From Bacilli bacterium (GTDB lineage Bacteria; Bacillota_I; Bacilli_A; RF39; UBA660), in the NCBI GenBank assembly GCA_900752905.1, contig CAADWX010000018.1, positions 1-13,062 of the forward strand: a stretch of 13,062 nt of DNA, written 5' to 3'. The notes beneath the pieces were generated by a model. It was not told the DNA's origin. It ran no database searches and saw only the letters and a program-made list of their open reading frames with translations. The stretch's first letter is position 1. The number at the start of each line of letters is the position of its first letter. Shown here piece after piece: positions 8,571 to 13,062 of the stretch. The translations under genes were made by a program, and so were the position numbers.

Positions 8571-8587
8571 TATAATTAAATGGGTGA
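8571..8587 (+). promoter_or_regulatory. Predicted promoter -10 and ribosome binding site of the phosphodiesterase gene
   Basis: TATAAT (8571-8576) is followed 6 nt later by GGTGA (8583-8587), the same layout as before lepA and hemW. A weak -35 candidate TTGAAT lies at 8546-8551 with long (19 nt) spacing. A second TATAAT at 8555-8560 is an alternative. The GGTGA is 5 nt before ATT at 8593, which decides the start of the following gene. Confidence 0.45.
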
Positions 8588-8592
8588 TATTT

Positions 8593-9201
8593 ATTTTTAT
8601 CGCACATAGAGGAAATGATAATCATGAATACAAAGAAAATAGTATAGATGCTTTAATTTATTGCTTGAATCAGGAATATATAGATGGAGTAGAATTAGAT
8701 ATAAGAATAACTTTTGATAATAAAATTGTTATTTATCATGATATGTTATATAAATTAAAAAGTATAAAGAAAACTAAATATAAGTATTTAAAGCTAGATT
8801 TATTAGATAAATTTTTAAAAAAAATTAATTCTAATAAAATAATATTAATAGAAATAAAAGAAGAAGGGAAAGATAAAAATATATTAAAATACTTATATAG
8901 AATATTAAAAAAATATAATTTAAATTTTTATATATTTAGTTTTAATTATGACTTAATTCTTAAATTTAAATTAAAACATAAAAAATACAAATGTGGTTTA
9001 ATAGTTGGTAATATTATAAATAGCTGTAAAAATTATGATATATTTGATTTTGTTGCTTATAAATATACAGCATATAAAAAAATAGATAAACCTACATTTG
9101 TATGGACAATAAACAATATTAATCAATATTCAAAATATATAAAAAAAGATGTATTTATAATTACAGATAAGTCATATTTATGGTATAATTTATCTAGGTG
9201 A
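8593..9201 (+). CDS. Short glycerophosphodiester phosphodiesterase, probable ATT start
   Basis: GDPD enzymes hydrolyse glycerophosphodiesters to sn-glycerol 3-phosphate and an alcohol, in a TIM-barrel fold. Visible landmarks, numbered from the proposed ATT start, are AHRGN (4-8, catalytic His-Arg), ENS (15-17), GVELDIR (32-38, acidic metal or substrate residues), the HD pair at 49-50 and a C-terminal VWTINN (about 165) with FIITDK. At 202 residues it is shorter than the usual 230-250, mainly in the middle. No signal peptide is seen, so it is probably cytoplasmic. There is no ATG near the family start: an in-frame GTG at 8584 lies inside the GGTGA site, whereas ATT at 8593 is correctly spaced and gives the usual MFIAHRG N-terminus. 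The conservative alternative is GTG at 8584 (205 residues). The stop TGA is part of the mutL ribosome binding site. Confidence 0.8.
   Translation: MFIAHRGNDNHEYKENSIDALIYCLNQEYIDGVELDIRITFDNKIVIYHDMLYKLKSIKKTKYKYLKLDLLDKFLKKINSNKIILIEIKEEGKDKNILKYLYRILKKYNLNFYIFSFNYDLILKFKLKHKKYKCGLIVGNIINSCKNYDIFDFVAYKYTAYKKIDKPTFVWTINNINQYSKYIKKDVFIITDKSYLWYNLSR
9182..9201 (+). promoter_or_regulatory. Possible internal promoter and ribosome binding site of mutL
   Basis: TGGTATAAT (9181/9182-9189) fits an extended -10 and is followed by AGGTGA (9196-9201), 6 nt before the mutL ATG. It lies within the last phosphodiesterase codons, and the AGGTGA includes that gene's stop codon. The ribosome binding site is secure; the promoter is only possible, because no -35 is visible and the bases also encode protein. 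Confidence 0.35.
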
Positions 9202-9207
9202 TTTAGG

Positions 9208-11034
9208 ATGTCTAGAATAAAACTAATGGATGAAATTTTAGCTAATAAAATAGCTGCTGGAGAAGTTGTTGAAAGATGTGCATCAGTAGTAAAAGAATTA
9301 GTTGAAAATAGTATAGATGCATCCTCTACAGAGATAAAAATAGAACTTATTGATTCGGGTGTTAAATCAATAAAAGTAATAGATAACGGTATTGGTATGG
9401 ATAGAGATGATGCTGTTTTAGCATTTCAAAGGCATGCTACAAGTAAAATTTTATGTGAAGATGATTTATATCATATAAATACTCTTGGGTTTAGAGGAGA
9501 GGCCCTAGCTTCTATCGCAAGTGTTTCAAAAGTAACTTTAAAAACATGTAGTAATGATATAGGTACAGAAGTTATTATAAATGGTGGTAAGGTAATAGAT
9601 GTAAAAAATAGTGATGCAAGACGTGGTACAGAAATTAGTGTTGAAGATTTATTTTATAATACGCCAGCACGTTTAAAGCATTTAAAGAGTTTATATACAG
9701 AACTTGCAAGTATTACTGATTATGTTAATAAAATAGCCCTTTCTCATTGTAATATTAAATTTATTTTAATAAATAATAATAATGTAATTCTAAATACTTC
9801 TGGATCTGGAGACTTTTTAAAAACTATAAGAGATGTTTATGGTATTGAAGTAGCTAAAAAGATGTTGAATGTTAAAATATCTGATAGTGATTATGATATA
9901 AGTGGATATATATCACTTCCTGAAGTACATAGATCAAATAGAAATGGTATGGTTACAATAGTTAATGGAAGAGTTGTTAGAAATATGGATGTTAATAGAG
10001 TTATAAATGATGCATATCACTCTTATAAGCCAGATAACAGATATCCTATTATCGCACTAAATATAGATGTTGATCCATATTTAGTAGATGTTAATGTACA
10101 TCCAACTAAAATGGATATTAAATTTTCAAAGCAAGCAAATCTTTTAGATCTTTTAACTAAAATGATAAAATCTAAATTAAAAGAGGGTATGTTTATACCT
10201 CATATAGAAGTAGAAGAAACAGAATACGAATCAAAAATAGAGCAAAAAGAACAAGCTATATCAGAAAATACGAAAAATTATATTGAAACTCCTTTATTTT
10301 TAGAAAGAGCAAGTGAAGAAAAAGAAAATTATGAGACTATTGATAATACTGAAAATAAAGAATACGTAGTAGAAATTAATGATTATGAAAAACAAATAGA
10401 TAGTCCACTTTTTGAAATAGAAAAAAGAGAAGTAATACAAAAAAATAAAATGCCAGAATTATATCCTGTTGGGCTTGTACATGGTACATATATAATATGT
10501 CAAAATGAATCTGGTATGACAATAATAGATCAACATGCTGCTAAAGAAAGAGTTAATTATGAAAAATTTAAGCGTGAGTTTGGTAATCCTAAAATGCTTA
10601 AAGAAACGTTACTTGTACCTTTTGTTTTAGAACTTACAAATAGGGACTTTATTATTTTAAAAGAACACTATGATTTACTTGAAAAAATAGGTATAGAAGT
10701 AGAAGAATTTGGCATGAATTCTATTATAGTTAAAACACATCCAGCATGGCTTCGTGATGGCTTTGAAAAAGAAGATGTATATAGAATAATTGAAATAATA
10801 GTTGCTTTAGAAAAAGATTTCAATATTGAAAAATTTAGAGAATCCATTGCTACTATGATGAGTTGTAAACATGCTATAAAAGCCAATATGAATATTAGTA
10901 TGAAAGAAATGGAAGAATTAATTAATGAACTAAGAGAATGTGAGAATCCATATAATTGTCCGCATGGAAGACCTACTATGATTTCTTATACTAATTATGA
11001 TTTAGAAAAATTATTCAAAAGGAGTGGCTTTTAG
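9208..11034 (+). CDS. mutL: DNA mismatch repair endonuclease MutL
   Basis: MutL links mismatch recognition by MutS to strand incision. The N-terminal GHKL ATPase motifs are all present: KELVENSIDA (29-38), DNGIGM (59-64), RHATSKI (75-81) and GFRGEAL (94-100). A variable acidic linker (about 335-410) joins the C-terminal dimerisation/endonuclease domain, which has the metal-binding DQHAX2EX4E (D441-E452), SCKHAIKAN (552-560) and CPHGRP (584-589). This marks the nicking MutL type found in bacteria without MutH, not the E. coli type. Length (608) is normal. Residue 24 is Cys in VERCASVVKELVEN, where most MutLs have Pro. The ATG is 6 nt past an AGGTGA that overlaps the previous gene's stop, suggesting coupling. 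mutS, a frequent neighbour, is not next to it on either side. Confidence 0.97.
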   Translation: MSRIKLMDEILANKIAAGEVVERCASVVKELVENSIDASSTEIKIELIDSGVKSIKVIDNGIGMDRDDAVLAFQRHATSKILCEDDLYHINTLGFRGEALASIASVSKVTLKTCSNDIGTEVIINGGKVIDVKNSDARRGTEISVEDLFYNTPARLKHLKSLYTELASITDYVNKIALSHCNIKFILINNNNVILNTSGSGDFLKTIRDVYGIEVAKKMLNVKISDSDYDISGYISLPEVHRSNRNGMVTIVNGRVVRNMDVNRVINDAYHSYKPDNRYPIIALNIDVDPYLVDVNVHPTKMDIKFSKQANLLDLLTKMIKSKLKEGMFIPHIEVEETEYESKIEQKEQAISENTKNYIETPLFLERASEEKENYETIDNTENKEYVVEINDYEKQIDSPLFEIEKREVIQKNKMPELYPVGLVHGTYIICQNESGMTIIDQHAAKERVNYEKFKREFGNPKMLKETLLVPFVLELTNRDFIILKEHYDLLEKIGIEVEEFGMNSIIVKTHPAWLRDGFEKEDVYRIIEIIVALEKDFNIEKFRESIATMMSCKHAIKANMNISMKEMEELINELRECENPYNCPHGRPTMISYTNYDLEKLFKRSGF

Positions 11035-11078
11035 AAAAAAAATATGATAGAATAGACGTTAAAAATGAGGTTGATATT

Positions 11079-11525
11079 ATGAGAGAAGAAAAATATAAGA
11101 ACATTGGGGAAGAAATAGACGTTATATTTGAAGATGATACAACTGAAGATGTAATAAAAAGAGAGTCTAGTAAAAGAGAAAAAATAATGTTAGAGGCTAA
11201 TAAAAAAATAGATGAGCAAGAGAGAATATTAAAAGATTATATAAGTAAAGCAAAAAAATATGACTCTTTATATAAAAAATGTCAGGTATTAAAAAAAGAA
11301 CTAGAAAAAGATAATGTTGATCCAAGTGATGCTTTACCTGATATAAATAAATTAAAAAGAGAAATTAATTTACTAAAAAAAGATAATATTAGTCTTGATA
11401 AAAGTTTAAGTAAAGTTGATAGTATATTAAAATCAATTTTACTTCATTACGGTATTGATGAAATATCAAAAGTAACAGGTATTTCATCTAAAAAATTAAA
11501 AGAATATTTAATAGAAATTTCATAA
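11079..11525 (+). CDS. Coiled-coil protein of unknown function
   Basis: I do not recognise this 148-residue, highly charged, soluble protein. An acidic N-terminus (IGEEIDVIFEDDTTEDV) leads to long Lys/Glu-rich helices at about 27-78 and 86-118 with heptad-like leucines, so a coiled-coil dimer is likely. The last 25 residues (DEISKVTGISSKKLKEYLI) look like a helix-turn-helix, with the GIS turn typical of DNA-binding or scaffold modules; this is pattern resemblance only. The ATG has GAGG 8 nt upstream. It starts 44 nt after mutL with no terminator between; a weak TATGAT at 11043-11048 could be its own promoter. It ends just before a terminator, so it is probably the last gene of the mutL unit. 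Confidence 0.72.
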   Translation: MREEKYKNIGEEIDVIFEDDTTEDVIKRESSKREKIMLEANKKIDEQERILKDYISKAKKYDSLYKKCQVLKKELEKDNVDPSDALPDINKLKREINLLKKDNISLDKSLSKVDSILKSILLHYGIDEISKVTGISSKKLKEYLIEIS

Positions 11526-11532
11526 AGCTAAT

Positions 11533-11561
11533 TTGACAAACAATAATTAATATGTTAGAAC
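11533..11561 (+). promoter_or_regulatory. Promoter of the 385-residue two-part protein gene
   Basis: A perfect -35 TTGACA (11533-11538) is followed after 17 nt by TAGAAC (11556-11561), a 4/6 -10 match preceded by TG with one base between (extended -10). Predicted transcription starts near 11568, about 20 nt before the ATG at 11588, and downstream of most or all of the 5' arm of the overlapping terminator hairpin. Confidence 0.65.
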
Positions 11562-11587
11562 ACACCTCATTAAAGGGGTGTTTTTTT
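11562..11587 (+). terminator. Terminator of the mutL unit, overlapping the next gene's ribosome binding site
   Basis: ACACCTC (11562-11568) pairs with GGGGTGT (11575-11581), including one G-T wobble, around loop ATTAAA, and seven T residues follow to 11587. The 3' arm GGGG together with the preceding A (11574-11578) and GTG is also the ribosome binding site for the ATG at 11588, at about 7 nt spacing. Read-through transcripts would therefore either terminate or bury the site; transcripts begun near 11568 lack the 5' arm and leave it open. Confidence 0.8.
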
Positions 11588-12745
11588 ATGAAAATAGATA
11601 CTGCAAAGTTTGAAGAAATAATTGAAAATATAACAAAAAATATAAATTTATATGAAAGAATTCAGCTCTATAATAATCACTATGCTTTATTTTTAGCAAA
11701 TGGTGAGATATTAAATATAAAATTTTTAAGAAATAATATTCCACATTTGTTAGGAGTAAATATAGATTATTTAAAATTATCTAATAAATTTAAACCTAAT
11801 GCTAGTTATTATGATAATTTAAATTATTTTGTAGAAAATAGTTTTAATTTTAGAAAATTAGTAAATGAAGGATCTATGTCGTACTCATTAATGTTTTCAA
11901 GTTACGTTGATGAAAAAAATTATGCGTTTGAAAAAAACGCAAAGATTAGAACAGACGATATGTTTTATATAGTTAAATACGATAGAGAAAAAACTTATAA
12001 AATAGAGCCTAAAGCAGATATATGTGAATACTATATAATTAGAAGGTCAAATAACAAATATTATGTTTTAGGATTAATGAAAAATGAAAATTTATATTTG
12101 CCAGTATCATCTAGAGTGTATGATGATGAAGAAAATTTTGATAAGTTTATGGCAAGAATAGCAAATAAACAAGAAATAACTTATGCATATTCAATGAGTG
12201 TAAAAAATAAATATGGAAATTATAATGAAAATTTTGTTGTAAATATAAATGAAAAAGAAAAGTTAATTAATAGAGTAATAAAAGCTTCAGAAAAATATGA
12301 TGCTACTGCTTCTGTCGTAAAAGATTATTCATACTTTTTAAACAGATATAAAAATGAAAAAGAATATTATAAAACAAATATTACAATTTTAAGTTTATTA
12401 AGTGATAGTATTAAGAGTGGTAATGTATTTGAAATTTCTTCAATTGATGAAATGCTTGGAAATTTTGAATTAAATGATGATATAAAAGAATTAATTAATG
12501 TATGTAATAATATGTTATGTGGAAGTCATAATAATGAAATGGCTTTAAACAGTTATTCTGAAATAGAACAAGAAAATAAAACAATAAAACAAGAATTAAT
12601 TACATTAAGAAATGAAGTAGCTAAACTAGCAGATGAAAATGATGGTTTAAAAAATCTTAATAGTGAATATGATGAACAATTAAAAATATATGATGAGGCA
12701 TATGAAAAAGTAGCTGAATTAAAAAAAAGTAAACCTAAGTATTAA
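11588..12745 (+). CDS. Unrecognised two-part protein: possible PBECR4-like domain plus C-terminal coiled coil
   Basis: This 385-residue soluble protein has no family I can name with confidence. The N-terminal half, with LYNNHYALFLANGEILNIKF, IPHLLGV (51-57), then KADICEYYIIRR (142-153) and YVLGLMKNENLYLPVSS (159-175), resembles PBECR4, a phage- and toxin-associated domain of the barnase/EndoU/colicin/RelE nuclease-like group; this is from memory of the pattern and unverified. The middle is helical. The C-terminus (about 323-381, IEQENKTIKQELITLRNEV onward) is a clear coiled coil. The ATG at 11588 follows AGGGGTG (11574-11580). An upstream ATG at 11552 is rejected: it precedes the predicted transcript start and would translate through the terminator. 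It has its own promoter and terminator, so it is a single-gene unit. Confidence 0.75.
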   Translation: MKIDTAKFEEIIENITKNINLYERIQLYNNHYALFLANGEILNIKFLRNNIPHLLGVNIDYLKLSNKFKPNASYYDNLNYFVENSFNFRKLVNEGSMSYSLMFSSYVDEKNYAFEKNAKIRTDDMFYIVKYDREKTYKIEPKADICEYYIIRRSNNKYYVLGLMKNENLYLPVSSRVYDDEENFDKFMARIANKQEITYAYSMSVKNKYGNYNENFVVNINEKEKLINRVIKASEKYDATASVVKDYSYFLNRYKNEKEYYKTNITILSLLSDSIKSGNVFEISSIDEMLGNFELNDDIKELINVCNNMLCGSHNNEMALNSYSEIEQENKTIKQELITLRNEVAKLADENDGLKNLNSEYDEQLKIYDEAYEKVAELKKSKPKY

Positions 12746-12760
12746 TACTTAGGTTTTTTT
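12731..12760 (+). terminator. Rho-independent terminator of the two-part protein gene
   Basis: An 11-bp stem (AAACCTAAGTA at 12731-12741, TACTTAGGTTT at 12746-12756) with loop TTAA is followed by T residues to 12760. The gene's stop codon TAA (12743-12745) forms most of the loop, so the last codons encode the 5' arm. Confidence 0.9.
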
Positions 12761-12794
12761 GATTTATAAATTTTTTTACACTCAAAATATGGGA

Positions 12795-12848
12795 TTGACA
12801 AAAAGACTTAAGTAAAGGTACAATATAGAAAGAATAGTAGAAGAGGAG
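12795..12848 (+). promoter_or_regulatory. Promoter and ribosome binding site of the second pilin gene
   Basis: A perfect -35 TTGACA (12795-12800) is followed after 18 nt by TACAAT (12819-12824). Transcription would start near 12831, giving a leader of about 30 nt. AGGAG (12844-12848) lies 11 nt before the ATG at 12860, slightly long. This is the strongest consensus promoter in the window, in line with a highly expressed surface protein. Confidence 0.75.
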
Positions 12849-12859
12849 TGAGTAAAAAA

Positions 12860-13062
12860 ATGAAGAAAAAAGGATTTACATTAATAGAACTACTTGCAGT
12901 AATAGTAGTACTAGCAGTTATAGCATTAATAGCAACACCAATAGTATTAAACTTAGTAAAAACAGCTAAAATAGGAGCTGCAGAACAAAGCGTAACAGGA
13001 TACGTAAAAGCAATAGAAAATACAATAATAAAGGACATGATAGATGACAAAAATATATCTGA
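12860..13062 (+). CDS. Type IV pilin-like protein, second copy (3' end cut by window)
   Basis: The frame stays open from the ATG at 12860 to the window end (67 residues visible). The leader MKKKG, the cleavage context G/FTLIEL with Glu at mature position 5 and the long hydrophobic helix mark it as a prepilin that is processed by prepilin peptidase and built into a filament. The first 30 or so residues match the first pilin at window start almost exactly; beyond AAEQS the two diverge (VTGYVKAIENTIIKDMIDD here). Whether it also carries Ig-like and C-terminal domains cannot be seen. An in-frame GTG at 12848 would add four residues, but it overlaps the AGGAG site, and the ATG gives the same N-terminus as the first pilin. 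It has its own promoter and is not cotranscribed with the gene before it. Confidence 0.88.
   Translation, partial: MKKKGFTLIELLAVIVVLAVIALIATPIVLNLVKTAKIGAAEQSVTGYVKAIENTIIKDMIDDKNIS
12862..12966 (+). repeat. Direct repeat, copy 2: pilin 5' cassette
   Basis: Second copy of the repeat at 1-105, same orientation. The identical 51-bp block is 12896-12946. Because synonymous sites are also conserved, recent duplication or gene conversion is more likely than protein-level selection alone. Confidence 0.9.

Noticed and set aside
11552..11587. Upstream ATG giving a longer N-terminus for the two-part protein
   Set aside because: It precedes the predicted transcript start, lacks a ribosome binding site, and its extra residues are encoded by the terminator hairpin.
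1..13062. CRISPR arrays, tRNA or rRNA genes, insertion sequences, riboswitches
   Set aside because: I found no regularly spaced short repeats, tRNA-like cloverleaf, transposase gene or long structured leader; the intergenic gaps are short and explained by terminators and promoters.

Overview
The window is strongly AT-rich (by eye roughly 20-25% G+C). Every confident gene lies on the + strand. It uses the standard bacterial code: TGA is a true stop for the first pilin and for the glycerophosphodiesterase, and tryptophan is TGG. Together with Gram-positive housekeeping genes and no reassigned TGA, this suggests a low-GC Firmicute, possibly a gut Bacilli lineage near the Mollicutes. That placement is inference; no marker gene here fixes the taxon.

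Layout: (1) 1-1393, a type IV pilin-like gene lacking only its first two bases, carrying a bacterial Ig-like (Big_2) domain and a C-terminal domain, closed by a terminator. (2) lepA and mscL, closed by a terminator. (3) hemW, an HD-domain hydrolase, a YfhO-family polytopic membrane protein and a single-pass membrane protein, all overlapping or nearly so, closed by a terminator. (4) A short glycerophosphodiester phosphodiesterase, mutL and a coiled-coil protein, closed by a terminator. (5) A single-gene unit for an unrecognised two-part protein (possible PBECR4-like N-terminal domain, C-terminal coiled coil), with promoter and terminator. (6) A second pilin-like gene, cut by the window end, with its own promoter; its 5' end is nearly identical to that of the first pilin.

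The housekeeping core covers translation (LepA), osmotic safety (MscL), radical-SAM heme handling (HemW) and mismatch repair (MutL with an endonuclease site). YfhO, its single-pass neighbour and the phosphodiesterase suggest envelope polymer or lipid work. The flanking pilins point to a surface filament or adhesion system whose assembly machinery is not in the window.

The points most worth a second look are: the near-identical pilin 5' cassettes flanking 11.5 kb; the multidomain, cysteine-paired first pilin; a junction at 11533-11590 where a terminator hairpin hides the next gene's ribosome binding site while a promoter starts transcription past the hairpin's 5' arm; and a repeated layout TATAAT, 6-7 nt, GGTGA, 5-6 nt, start codon, which implies mRNAs with almost no leader and supports a rare ATT start for the phosphodiesterase.
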